64,000 nt of DNA, taken from NCBI RefSeq assembly GCF_014805685.1, contig NC_060887.1:32538463-32602462 (forward strand), read 5' to 3'. Numbering within the stretch: the stretch's first letter is position 1; the number at the start of each line of letters is the position of its first letter. This DNA is from Silurus meridionalis (lineage: Eukaryota; Chordata; Actinopteri; Siluriformes; Siluridae). Shown one piece after another: positions 24,924-36,125 of this stretch. The notes below the pieces were generated by a model. It was not told the DNA's origin. It saw only the letters and a list, made by a program, of their open reading frames with translations, and made no database searches. A program made the position numbers and the translations under genes.

Positions 24924-25084
24924 ATAAAATGTATAAATCGAAAGATAGGGATGAATAACTACACGATCCTTTGGCATGTAGAAAAAGGTGTATAATGATC
25001 TCAGATGTTGAGATGTTGATTGAGATGTTGATTATTAAGAGCTGTTCAGAACTCCGTCTGATAAAAGATTGTCTAAAGGTCTTT

Positions 25085-25395
25085 GATCGTAATCACACAC
25101 TCTGGTGCTTATGGTATTTTTCACTCTTTGGCGTTTGTAAAGTTTAATGATTTAAAGTCACACTTTTGGTGTCGCCTAAATATGGGTTTCCCTTTTGAGT
25201 CTGGTTCCTCTGAAGGTTTCTTCCTCATATGATCTCAAGGAGTTTTTTCTTGCCACAGTTGTCCCAGGCTTGCTCATTAGTGATAAATACACTTTAATTT
25301 AAAATATAAGTGCATTTTGCTGCTTTGAAACAGTGTCTATTGTGTTAAGCGCTTTACAAATAAAAATTGAAGTGAATTGAATTTAATTAAATGAC
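25085..25395 (+). repeat. Dispersed retroposon 3' end
   Basis: The longest + copy. It contains 'gagtctggttcctctgaagg', 'ttcttgccacagttgtccca', 'ttgctcattagtgataaata' and 'aagcgctttacaaataaaaa', then a GAATT-rich tail. It is probably the 3' end of a LINE or its SINE partner. Confidence 0.7.
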
Positions 25396-26089
25396 GCACT
25401 TTATATCAGGTGGGTAAACCACTTGTTTCACCAGATTGCTTAAGACCTAAACAGGCTATATGAAGATAAAAAGTCAAATCTCGAAAGGGCAGTACTCCTC
25501 CAGGACTTTGCACTTTCTGACATCCCTGAGTCAGATGAATAGACGGAGGAAATGGCACACGAGGGTGCAGATATTGATGCGGAGCTGCACTGGAGCTCAA
25601 ACAGCGGTAGCTCGTCCAGGAAGATAGGTGATGAAAGGAACGCAAAAAGAAGGAGAGGGATAGGTGCTCTGGAAATGAGCAACAGCCACAGGAAGGGGAG
25701 GAAGAAATGCCGAGGTGGTGGTGATGAGTAATAGGGGGATGAGAGTTAGAGATGATGGGAGGGAATGAGGGATTGGCAGGGAGGGAATGGCACAGAGACG
25801 TCAAGCTGTGAACGTGAGCTCTGCCAAGGACTGTTAGCTGTGCTGATGTCATTGCTGATGTCAGGTGAACGATGTCAGACGCTAGATCCCAAGCCAGAGA
25901 AGGAGACGCTTGTCGCATACAGACCTGGACAGAAAGTAGAAGATGTTAGAACACAGATTTTTTTGAGGTCATCGCTGATGTCCGTGATATTTGGCATCTT
26001 TTTGCAATATGTGTGTGAGGAAGACCGTGTGTTTGAGTGGTAGCACACATCTTTAACTTGTTAGCAATGTCACACAGCTTCATGTCTCT
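25396..26089. other. Purine-rich intronic segment
   Basis: The + strand is strongly purine-rich from 25540 to 25800. Long frames exist on both strands (170 aa on the - strand; a Glu/Lys/Arg/Ser-rich frame with one stop on the + strand), but they fit base composition better than a gene. Confidence 0.4.
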
Positions 26090-26780
26090 CTTTCATCTAT
26101 CTTGATGTGCTCGTTTCCTGCCATGGCAGCTGAGTGATAGCAACCGGCTTATCCATCAATCCTTGGCCTGGAAAAAATGGTCGGCCATGTTTCTCGACAT
26201 GAAAACGGCAGCTGTGCAATGGCACAAGACCAAACTGAAAGCATGTTATGAATATTCACGTTGGGGAAGCTATTAAAAAGCGTGATCTAATCAAGCACTT
26301 TGGAAATTTGATACATCACTTGTTTCAGGATGGGGAAAAAAATTAATTGAAGGTGTTTGGGTGTGTGTTGGGGGGTGATGTGTGTGTGTGTGTGTGGAGG
26401 AGGAGTGCTGATTGATCTGTGTGGATGAAGATTGAGATTTATTCATATCTCTGTCTTCCCCGACTGAGTTCTTTGACCCCAGAGTTCCTCCTTCATTACC
26501 ATATAAAGCAGCTTTTTCTCAATTCTGAAGGAACGCAACTCGGGTCTTAGAGAGAGAATGACATGAGATGAAAAGCAGGAATGGATGCATGAAAGAAGAA
26601 AGAAAAAAAAAAAGCTTTATATATGGTCACCTTTTCTCCCGTCATCAGGGCACCTCAGGCTACAAAGCAAATCATATTCATAACAATTGTAATTGTGGCC
26701 TTGATAGCTCGGGCTCTGTTTAATGCAGCACACCAGCTGAGTGAGGTTGCAGAATTTCCTGTTTCTTGTCAGTCAAATCT
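26090..26780. promoter_or_regulatory. Candidate conserved non-coding element(s)
   Basis: Two repeat-free blocks, 26090-26320 and 26625-26775. The second holds 'acaattgtaattgtggcctt'. They are separated by a TG-rich patch and a purine run. No coding signal was seen. The regulatory call rests on texture and on being a repeat-free island within a repeat-dense intron. Confidence 0.25.
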
Positions 26781-26855
26781 TTCTTTCTTTTAAACCGATA
26801 GAGTTTTTGAGTTTTTTTTGCGTTAGACCTGACAAAATTAGCTTCATATATACAC

Positions 26856-27352
26856 ATCAGTGTTTATCAATTCACAGGTTATAACATTATAACCTGTGAA
26901 TTGAATAACACTGATTATCTCTTCATCATGGACCCCAGTTAGTGGGTGGGGTATATTAGACAACAAGTGAACATTTTGTCCTAAAAGTTGTTGTGTTAGA
27001 AGCAGGAAAAATGCAGGTAATGTCTAAAGGACTGGGTCAGAGCATCTTCAAAACTGCAGCGCTTGTGGGGTTTCCTGGTCTGCAGTGGTCAGTATCTATC
27101 AAAAGTGCTCAAAGGAAGGAACAGTGGTGAACCGGCGACAGGGTCAGGTGCTGCCGAGGTTTATTGATTCACGTGAGGAGTGAAAGCTGGTCTGTGTGAT
27201 CCGATCCAACAGACGAGCTCCTGTAGCTCAAATTGCTGAAGAAGTTAATGCTGTTAATGCTCAAAGGGTCACGACTGTTTTTGGCAGCAAACGGGAACCA
27301 ACACAATATTAGTCAGGTGGTCATAATGTTATTCCTGATCGATGTAGGTTTT
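26856..27352 (+). mobile_element. Tc1-like element, family B, internally deleted
   Basis: Transposase pieces in order: 'ctgggtcagagcatcttcaa', 'gtggtcagtatctatcaaaa', 'ggtgaaccggcgacagggtc' and 'gatccgatccaacagacgag'. It then jumps to the 3' end 'accaacacaatattag' and the terminus 'cctgatcgatgtagg'. The catalytic region is missing. The left terminus is replaced by a palindrome at 26856-26915. Relatives are at 32300-32860 and 51450-51620 (-) and 62340-62935 (+). Confidence 0.85.
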
Positions 27353-27493
27353 TATAGTCTTTTAAAGGTGGATTTTTTAAAATCTGGAGGAATCTGTGCA
27401 AAATGAGAGAATAGAATGTTCATATTGACAAGTGCAAATGTAATGCATAATGAATGAACTGGAAATAATTGCATTTCCTTTATTTTCTTACAG

Positions 27494-27654
27494 CGGGAGC
27501 AGAGAATAAAGTTGGCTGGGCTTTTGGTTTGGGTCTGGAAAGACTCGCCATGGTTCTCTTTGGCATTCCGGATATCCGACTCTTCTGGAGCAAGGATGAG
27601 CGCTTCCTGAAACAGTTCCATCTGACCAACATCAATGACTCTGTGACCTTTCAG
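27494..27654 (+). CDS. FARS2: FARS2 internal exon, class II motif 3
   Basis: It reads [20 protein letters not shown] and then [18 protein letters not shown] to the end [14 protein letters not shown] is class II synthetase motif 3, whose Arg contacts [14 protein letters not shown] is typical of mitochondrial PheRS. The segment after it ([12 protein letters not shown]) is the start of the linker to the anticodon-binding domain. The acceptor CAG ends at 27493 and the donor GTATGA starts at 27655. The exon begins with two bases of a split Ala codon and ends in phase 0. All key motif 3 residues are present, so the catalytic core appears intact. Confidence 0.97.
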
Positions 27655-27689
27655 GTATGACAGGATGTGTGTGTGTATGTATTTAGTGC

Positions 27690-27800
27690 CCTGTTATGTC
27701 CTATCTAGGTTGTATTCCTGCCTCACGACCAGGTTTCCCACAATCCATTGCAACCTGTGACCAAAATAACCCCCTTGGTGATGATTGAATGAATAACATT
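27690..27800 (+). repeat. LINE 3'-end fragment
   Basis: 'ggttgtattcctgcctcacg' and 'gatgattgaatgaat' match the same LINE tail as 8150-8325. It starts only 36 bp after the splice donor. Confidence 0.5.
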
Positions 27801-28831
27801 CTTGACTTTAGTAACTGGCAAGGTGGCTAACAAGCTAGCAAATGCTAAACTAAGGTTCATATCATGTAAGTTTTCAAGCTATAATGAGCAGCTCAAGTAG
27901 CAAACCCAATATGACTCATTATGGTTTGAAAACAAGTGCAGATATTTGCCACCTGAGACAGACACTGGAACAATGCCTCAGCAAGAGAAATGTTACATTT
28001 ACACCATTACCAAGGTTTGCTGGCAAACTGTCTAAGTGATAACTATCATGGTTCTTACACAAGTAGACAAATTAGCCCTGACACTCCAGATTGATGTGAG
28101 TAGGCAGAGTAAATTGGGTGCACTTTCTTATTTATACAGTTCACCAATCAGCCAATCCCGTAACAGCTGCATCAATAATCAGGTATTCCAATCTAACTGA
28201 CCATCAAGTGTACTTTTAAATACTATAAAGATGCTATAAATGGGACAACGTGATCGGGTGGTCTGAATTAAATACAATTTTAACATTAAAAAAAAAAAAC
28301 TTATTAACACACCTTGTGGGAAGCGCTGAGTCAGGGAATCCGTTCTATCGATCGTCTGTTGGATGTCGTGAGGTTAAGCCGAAACTCTTCTGACATTTAC
28401 CAGACGAATGAATGCGGTGTTCAGTCTCGTCTGACCGGCAAGAAACGAGGAAATGGATCGGTTCGAAGCTGTGGTATAATTTCCAGCTTTTCCCTGCAGA
28501 CCTGAGCTTTGTGAAACTCCCTCAAGCTGGCAGCACAATGAACTGTTTACGGTTACACAATCTCCATCAAGTTTCTGCTCGGTCGCTTAATGAGTTTGTG
28601 TGGCGTAATGCATGTACTGTCGAGAAACCTTTGGCTGCTGTTTCTATTATTTCCTCAGATAGACCCAGACTGTAGATCCAGTTTATAGCATGAAAAAAAA
28701 AAAGCTTTGCTATCTACTGTATATATTGTCTAAAACTACAGTAGTGCTTTAGATTAAACCTCCCTCGACTGCCATTATATTACAGCATTTCTGCATAGAA
28801 GTTCCAGCTAGAACATAAACAATTTTAGTTT
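27801..28831. other. Intronic sequence, nothing recognised
   Basis: Unique-looking. The block at 28310-28670 is GC-richer and repeat-free and could be regulatory, but nothing specific supports that. Confidence 0.35.
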
Positions 28832-29501
28832 CAGTGGTGGACGAGGTGCACAAGCCATGTGCTCTATTTAAATTAGAGATACACAGGGTAAAATATGACT
28901 CCAGTAAAGGTTTTCCCTTTAAACTTTCTCTTGAGTAAAAGTACAAAAGTATTTGCTTTCATATGTATTTAAGTATACAAAATACTTTGATTTATGATGG
29001 CTAAAATGTTCCTATCATTTTTGTCACAAGACCCTAATGTTGCTCTCAACACACTGATCTATTAATAGAATGGACTCATTGAGCTCATTCTATTAATAGA
29101 TCAGTGTGTTAAGAGCAACATTAGGGTCTTGTGACCAAAATGATAGGAACATATTGCTAATGTTACTCCCAAAATGTTCTGCTTGCCGTTGAACTGATGC
29201 TGAACTGTATGTTCATGTTAAGTAAATGCCACCAAGCGCCAATCAAGACGTTCAAAACAGAACACATGCTCTACCCTGATTGGATAAAACCTTTACTGGT
29301 CAAGCAGACAGCAATCCACCACTCGTAAATAAAAAGGAACGACTGATTTTACAAAATGTAGTTGAGTAAAAAATAAGATATTTGACTTTGAAATGTAGTA
29401 AAGTTACAGTAAAATTTTTGCTCAAATTGAAATACTTTAGTAAAGTACAGATACACGAAAAAGCTACTTAAATACAGTAATAAATTACATTTACACCACT
29501 G
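28832..29501 (+). mobile_element. hAT-like non-autonomous element with internal palindrome
   Basis: It starts CAGTGGTGGACGAGG and ends with the inverted match 'tacaccactg' at 29501. It is rich in 'agtaaaagtac' and 'aagtatac' steps typical of a common fish hAT MITE. No 8-bp target duplication could be matched. A 147-bp near-perfect palindrome (29006-29152) sits inside it. Confidence 0.7.
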
Positions 29502-29764
29502 AGTAGTATTATTGTGCATATTTCTAATGCGTTATCTTTTTGTATAGAAATGTCTCACATGTCTCACTGTTTGATGCTTCATGTAATCACTTTGCTCATC
29601 TGTGTTCAACATGTAGAATTCCAGTTACTTATTCAAAGCAATATGACAGTAGTGTTAGCAACATCATTAGCTGGCATGGCAGACAATTCTTTAGATGACA
29701 CTTGTTTTAAAATTAAATAAGAGATACCTGTATTTGTCCCATAGTGGGGAAATTTCTGTTTGGG

Positions 29765-29940
29765 GGAGGTGCTTGCTTTGTGGTTGAGGCATTGGTTTTG
29801 GATCCGAAGGTCATAAGTTCAAATCCCAATCACACCAACCTGAGCAAGGCCCTTAACTCCTTAGTTGCTCAGTTGGATAAGTGAGAGAAATGTAAGTTGC
29901 TCTGGATAAGGGCATCTAGCAAATTCTGTAAATGCAAGAT
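29765..29940 (+). repeat. tRNA-derived SINE
   Basis: A-box-like 'tggttgaggcattggt' and B-box-like 'gttcaaatccc', then 'gagcaaggcccttaactcct' and the conserved tail 'gctctggataagggcatcta', ending 'ctgtaaatgcaa'. This is a classic fish SINE layout. The head does not fold as a functional tRNA. Confidence 0.75.
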
Positions 29941-30222
29941 GACGACCTTTCCATGTGAGTTAGCTAGCAATCCAGCTCATGTGCTACAATGTGAGTGTGG
30001 CTTCCCTACGACCTATTTGCACTAATGGACCAAGGTAAAATATTTTGCCATTTTTATTGGACATTTTATGGAGGACTCTCAACAGTCACCGTACCTTGTG
30101 AGGTTTCTCAGTATTTAAAATTTTTTGGGATAGAGTTTATGCTTACCTCTAGTTTCCTTAGCAAATTCATTTTTTTATCTTGTTCACTTCAAGAGACAGA
30201 AAAGGAGATTGTGGTGGAAATA
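29941..30222. other. Intronic sequence, nothing recognised
   Basis: Short unique-looking segment before the MITE. Confidence 0.35.
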
Positions 30223-30527
30223 CAGTAACCCCCCGTTTATCGTGGTTGTTACGCTCAAAAACCGCCCACGATAAACGAAAAATCCCCATAAACGAGCGCT
30301 AACTCAAAAATTCTCCTTTATGTATACAGTACTGTCCTGTATTAACAGTTAACTTCATTTTATAATGAATAATTATATTGTTATTAATAAATTTCATTAT
30401 TTCAACATAAAACTTCATAAAAACAATTCCCTGTAAGTTTTTTGATCTAATATAACTAATTAGTTATGTGGCAAATGCAGTTCCACGATAAATCGAATTT
30501 GAACCGTGGAAAAGCGGGGGATTACTG
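30223..30527. mobile_element. Pogo/Tigger-like MITE, copy 2
   Basis: Starts CAGTAACCCCCCGTTTATCG and ends 'aagcgggggattactg'. The terminal repeats pair over about 25 bp. TA flanks it at 30221-30222 and 30528-30529, as expected of a TA target duplication. It matches copy 1 (15987-16307) across the body and is the better preserved of the two. Confidence 0.85.
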
Positions 30528-32299
30528 TATTCCAAACCCAATGTAGCTGCTTATACCACCATAAAACTCACATAAGTGGATGCAAGTGCAGTAAAAGCAG
30601 ACAATCTTTATTTATCCAAACAATCAGTTACAAAATGACAGGCAGAAATGTAGTCAAACCAAGAAGGTTGAAGTTGTGTGATGTGCAGAAAACAGAAAAG
30701 TAGTTTGTGAATGGGAATATTTGCGTGTATTGGAGATCCAGAGTATGAGAGAGCATGTGTGGTTTGGTAGTTGGAGTTTGTGGTGGCTATTTTGGCTGCA
30801 ATGGTTGTTGGGATCACAAGTACACAACTGGCTGTGATCTGACATATAAGTGCTATACAGTAGCATAAGTGACAACAGGAACTAACTGTCTAATGAATGC
30901 TTTAGAGCATTACATATAACTATTAGCTGTTAAAAAATGCATTGGTCGACAAGAACTAAACTAATTAAAGTATCTAACACAATAAGCCAAGGAAGGGAAA
31001 TAACATTAGCTATTCGTGTTCACACCACCTATATGTAAAAGAAAGCCAATTTTAACACATTAATCATTATAATATATACTTGTAGCATTTTTTCTTCATT
31101 TATGCAGCTTTATTTTTACTCATGGATTAAAATAACATTCATCTTTGCAGCAGTATTTCATTAACATTTAAACAAGCATCACATGATAAATGTATTCACT
31201 TTCTTTCTTTTAAATATTGTTTTTCTTTGTTTTTCTTCATTTTTTTTTCTGGTGCAGGTTCTTTTTTTTGTGTGCAATTTTTCATGCTTTAGCTAATCTA
31301 AGCATTCAACTGAATTTCATTGTAAGATTCAAAGAGTTGAGTAAAATTTTTCATCCAAAGCTATTTTATCATACATGTATATAAAAATAATTTTGATACT
31401 TTTCTAGTAGTTAAAAAAATTATTTTTTATCTGAACAATCAGTACAATGTGACACATGAAAATGACATTAAATGTAATTATTTTACTAGCTATAGTTCTT
31501 AATAAAGGCATTCTTCTGCTAATGTTAACTAACATGGCACATTATGTTTGTTAATGTAAAACATTACCAAAAAATGCTGATGCAGTTATCTCGACAATTT
31601 CTATTCACAATATGATTTATCTTAATGCAGAAGACAAAACAAAAAACACGCTTGCTTCCCAGAGCAGACTCTTGCTCATTAAACATGAAAGACGAATCTG
31701 TTCTGTTTATACAGTTTTAATCTTCATCATGTTTTGCAGTACACCATAAAGACAGTCAGATTACCACACACAGCTGTTATATCTTCTGCAGCAGAGATTT
31801 CATTCAGCTCTCATCTTGACCATGAAAAATGTTATTCCCGTGTGCTAAAAGCCTGCTGAGCGCCTGGTTATTGGTATTCTCAATCGCTCTCTGTTTGGAA
31901 TTTCCCTCACCTTTAGTTTTTTTATTCACAATTATTTCAGAGGTCAAGCGAGTAGCTCTCACACACATTAGCCTGCAGGGTCATGAGGGCAAAGCTGAGA
32001 ATCTAACCAAGCCATCTGTAATTTCTGCCAGGTTCCTACCGTGTTATGTGTTTGCATCATGGCCTGAATGCTGTAATGAAAATTTGGTTATTTCAACAGT
32101 TGTTTTAATTATTGGATTAATTAAGGTGTAATGGAGTCACTATAATTAACATACCTAGTTCCTTTATTTTTTCCAGAGTTGGCATGTTTGTTAAAAAGCT
32201 AAGCCAAAAAATTATGAGCATTTAGATATCTTCATTTTTGGGATCTTAATCTCAGGTTTTCTGTTTATACATCTGCAGTTAGCTTCACTTCAGGAAACT
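30528..32299. other. Intronic sequence, mostly unique
   Basis: AT-rich. The part at 31640-32130 has fewer simple runs and contains a 100-aa open frame with a hydrophobic start and no family features. No gene is called. Confidence 0.35.
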
Positions 32300-32860
32300 T
32301 ACTCAATAACATTAACATCAGCCATGTATTAAAACCACTTGCATAATATTGTGTAGTTCCTCTTGTGCCATTTACAGTTCTGACACATCAAGGCCTGAAC
32401 TATACACCAAGCCCTTTGAAGGTATACTGTGGTATCCACCACCAAAATGTTAACTGCTGATTTTTTTAATTGCTGGAAGTTGTGGGTTGGGGCCTTAATT
32501 GATCAGTTTGGTTGTCCAGTGTGTCTCACAGATGCACAGATTGAGATCTGGGGAATTCAGAGGCAAAAATTGGGAATTGAATTGAGAATTGAAACAAACA
32601 AAAAGAACTAAAACATAATTCATTCTACAGACAAATGCATTGCCATAAGGGAAGACTGTTGCCATGAAGGTTGGTACTTGGTCTGCAACAATGTTAGGGT
32701 GGGTGGTTCATGTACAAAGTAGCATCCAAACATGCATCGATGAACCTTGTGTTCCCAAGACCCTGTTGCTGGTTTACAGTTATCTTTCTTTGGACCACGT
32801 TTGGTAGGCACTAATCACTGCATACCGAGAATAACTCACAAGACATGCAAAGAGATAGCA
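32300..32860 (-). mobile_element. Tc1-like fossil, family B
   Basis: Reverse-complement pieces in order: 'cctcttgtgccatttacagt', 'gattgagatctggggaattc', 'tggtctgcaacaatgttagg' and 'tttggtaggcactaatcact'. They span the C-terminal catalytic part back towards the N-terminus, with deletions. No frame remains. Confidence 0.8.
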
Positions 32861-32867
32861 GTTGTGG

Positions 32868-33075
32868 TCAAGTCAAGTTTGTTTCTATAGCGTTTTTCAC
32901 AACAGACATTGTCTCAAAGCAGCTTTACAGAAATCAACATTAAGGTGAATGGTGTGTATTTATCCCTGATGAGCAGCCTGTGACTGTGGCAAGGAAAAAC
33001 TCCCTTAGATGTAATGAGGAAGAAACCTTGAGAGGAACCAGACTCAAAAGGGGAATCCATCCTCATCCCCATCCT
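32868..33075 (-). repeat. Dispersed retroposon 3' end
   Basis: It begins 'agtcaagtttgtttctatag' and continues with 'cattgtctcaaagcagcttt' and 'gaaaccttgagaggaaccag'. It is nearly the same as 38503-38720, so this family was active more recently than the shorter copies suggest. Confidence 0.75.
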
Positions 33076-34240
33076 TAATATGGAGACAGTTTGATAAATG
33101 CAACTCTGAATAAATGTGGGTTTAAAGTTTTTCATAGCTGCATTACAATAATAGATAAATGACTTTTCTATACTTTTGACTCTCCCTGTCTAACTAAATC
33201 TTACTTACTAACTTACTAAACAAAAAAAGCCTTAGATTTCATAATCTTGTAAATATTGTTGACCAAAAACAAACCTGACATGATATTAAATTGAGTATAA
33301 TGCTAGACCGTAGATCATTAGCTGACTTGACTTTACTTAAGCTTGAGCTTAAACTACCAGCTAATTCATGCAAAAAAAAAGTCATGTTAGCATAAAATGT
33401 AGGATTAGCTTGTTTCTCTTCACCATTTTTGCCATTTCCCAATCTGCCCACTATATATCCTGTATATATCCAACATTCAGTGTCTCCTAAATTGTTGCAT
33501 GCTTAAATGCGTATTCCTAAAGTAGCCAGATGGTCTACATTTTCCCGTAGATGTTTGTATATATGGACACTTTCCTCTGCCCACAACTTCTGCAGACATG
33601 GTGAACAAATGATGTGTCACTGATGTGTCTTCAGTTCTTAGAGTTTTAAATGTAAGAACTTACATAATAACAACTTTCCTCACGATCGCTGTATCGGGTA
33701 ATTTCCGGACCGTAATCATTCACTTTACTCTGATGATAGATTTTGTCTTTGGCACAAATCTTCAGGAGCTCCATCATGTCTGATTGACCACAACTTCTTC
33801 CATTCTTCTTAATTGTTGCCATTAGTTTCTCCATTTGTGGTCATAATGTGTGGGTTTAAGAATAAACCTTAGAGAGATCAGACACCCTTTTACAAATTTA
33901 ACATTATATTTGTATTTTTTAATAGTTTGATTATCATAGTTATTATTTTATTTAATTATTATTATTTAATATTTATGGGTTGCATAGTTTCAAATCGCAG
34001 CTTGTTCATTTTTAATGTATCTGTTGCCAATTTTATTTATATATAAATATTATATAAATACATATAATATTTGTAAAAAATATAAATAATGTATGAAGAA
34101 AATGCAACGAGATGCTTGTTTACAGCAGCAGGGTGCATAACTTAGCAATGACATTGTCTTCTGATGCAATGCATATTAGCTTGTTCTAGTACTTGCAGAC
34201 TCTCTTGCTATACATTTAAAAGCGTGTACTTTTTCCTCAT
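33076..34240. other. Intronic sequence, nothing recognised
   Basis: AT-rich. A 62-aa - strand frame at 33646-33834 has protein-like composition but no family that I recognise. Confidence 0.35.
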
Positions 34241-34475
34241 AGAGTGTGAACAGAGATATCAGACTGCTTTCACCCCACCCAAAAAATACTATTATGACCT
34301 GTAGTGTGGAAAAAAAAATGCCCAAGCATATGACTAGACTTTTTTTTCTACTCCACAGGTCATAAGGGTTTTTTTTTTTTTTTTTGGAACAGGGCTAAAA
34401 GCATATGTAATTAGCTGTTTATAAATGGATGAGGTGTTGATTGCTGTGCAAGTCTGATATCTCTGTTCACACTCT
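34241..34475. mobile_element. MITE with 25-bp perfect terminal inverted repeats
   Basis: The left arm at 34241-34265 (agagtgtgaacagagatatc plus agact) is the exact reverse complement of 34451-34475. A second inner inverted pair, 'ttatgacctgt' near 34293 and 'acaggtcataa' near 34355, makes it fold further. No transposase and no certain target duplication were seen. The family was not recognised. Confidence 0.7.
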
Positions 34476-35194
34476 GTTTACAGTATAGCTTACTGCAGAA
34501 TCCTGTGATCAGGCTCAAATTGCCTAAGCTGTATGAACCTTCACCTTATAGACACATAAGCTCATGTTGCTCTATTTTTCCCTCCTTGTCAGGAGTGTAA
34601 GGCTTAGCACCATGTACGCTGCCAGATCTCCCCGTTTGTATCTCTAATGTAAAAAAAATAGAATCATGAACAACTTAGCGATAAGATTTAGAGTTGAATC
34701 TCTTCATTTAATTGCTTTATGTAATTTTCACACATCCAACAGGATATCCTTAAACTGACCTTAACATGCATGTACTTGTCCTAGAACTGTGTATTATATG
34801 CAGTGTAGCATCAGGAAATCCTTGTGCAGTGAATAACGCGGATAAAATTTATCACAGAGCAACGACATTTAAATGTCCTGAAGCGATCTGCATTTAGTGT
34901 AATCATTATAAAGCCTAAAGAACTATTAAAAAAAAGGGCTGTAAAACTATTCATATACTTGGAATATACAACTTGGAAATGTCATCCCCAAAATGCTAGC
35001 CGGCTAGTTAACTAATAGAAAACTAGCTCATGCTTGTCAAACACTGTGGCATTTGAGAGTCCTGATCTGCATCGTCATCATCCCGCTGATTTATTTCAGT
35101 GTCCAGACCTGTTAAAGTATAACACAGCAATTTAAACTGGTCTGTCACTAAAATAAGGCATCTATTAGCTAATCTAGCATTCTGGAATGGTTTG
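34476..35194. other. Intronic sequence, nothing recognised
   Basis: AT-rich unique-looking sequence. Confidence 0.4.
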
Positions 35195-35735
35195 TTTATA
35201 CACTATATTTCCAAAAGTATTGGGTCACCTGGTCATAAATATGGTATGTGGTTTTTGAGGATTGCATTCCACATTTGGTTTCAATTTGCTCTTATAATTC
35301 CCCTCACTCTTCTGGGAAGATGTTCCACTAGATTTTGGAGTGTGCTTATGGATATCTGTGTTCATCAGCAACAAGGGTATTACGAAAGGCAGGTACTGAT
35401 GTAGGTGAGGGGTGCAGTCAATGTTCCAATTCATCCCAAAGGTGTTTAGTAGGGATGAGATCAGAGCTCTATAGCAGGATACTCAAGATCTTTCCCTCCA
35501 AACCATGTAAATCATATCTACAAGGAGCTCATTTTGTGCACAGGGGCATTGCCATGCTGGAACAGGTTTGGGTTTCCAAGTTCAAGTGAATGCAAAATCT
35601 TATTACAGCGCATCTATGGACGTTCTATACAATTAAGCACCTCCAGTTTTGTGGTAACAGTTTGGAAAAGAACCACATATAGCAGGAAAAGTCAGGTGTC
35701 CCATTACTTTTGGCAATATAATGTATATACTAGTG
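35195..35735 (-). mobile_element. Tc1-like fossil, family A, both ends present
   Basis: Starts 'acactatatttccaaaagta' and ends 'ttttggcaatataatgt', which are inverted copies of each other. The body is the reverse complement of the 3' half of a Tc1-type transposase ('ggggcattgccatgctggaa'). At about 540 bp it is an internally deleted derivative. The frame is lost. Confidence 0.85.
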
Positions 35736-35814
35736 TTATCTCTGCTCCTTTTTTGTCTTTTAAGTGTTTGTTTGGTTCTACAAATATGCTGAAAAATACA
35801 CAAAAGCCTAAACC

Positions 35815-36125
35815 CTCATCTAGTATAACAATTCCCCTGCACACAATGTCAGCTCCCTGAAGATAAGGTTTACATGGGTTTGAGATCTTGAGTGGCCTGC
35901 AATACAGTTCCGACCTCAACCTTAAGCTCTGACCTCATTGAAAAGCTGACTGCATCTGGGGCCTCCTCATCTCACCTACATCAGTAGACTTAGCTAACAC
36001 CATTGTGGTGAGCACAAATCTTCTGAAATACACTCTAAGATTTGGTCTAACATCTCCTCAGAAGAGTGGGGGAACAGCGAATGAAGGCTAAACGTTGATG
36101 GATATGAAATTCTATGACTCTGTTT
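35815..36125 (+). mobile_element. Tc1-like fossil, family A, partial
   Basis: A second family A copy about 80 bp away in opposite orientation: 'gagatcttgagtggcctgca', 'cattgtggtgagcacaaatc' and 'catctcctcagaagagtggg'. Its 5' part is missing. Confidence 0.75.

Noticed and set aside
25406..25918. 170-aa open frame on the - strand
   Set aside because: It mirrors a purine-rich + strand (Ser/Pro/Leu/His-rich product), has no family motifs and covers a purine-rich stretch beside a retroposon tail.
29765..29940. Possible tRNA gene (A and B box-like sequences)
   Set aside because: The boxes are spaced as in a SINE head, there is no foldable acceptor stem, and a long conserved SINE body follows. The same applies to 1-175, 46731-46954 and 57012-57200.
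31829..32131. 100-aa open frame with a hydrophobic N-terminus
   Set aside because: The AT-rich sequence gives hydrophobic peptides by chance. There is no conservation evidence, no promoter and no recognisable domain.
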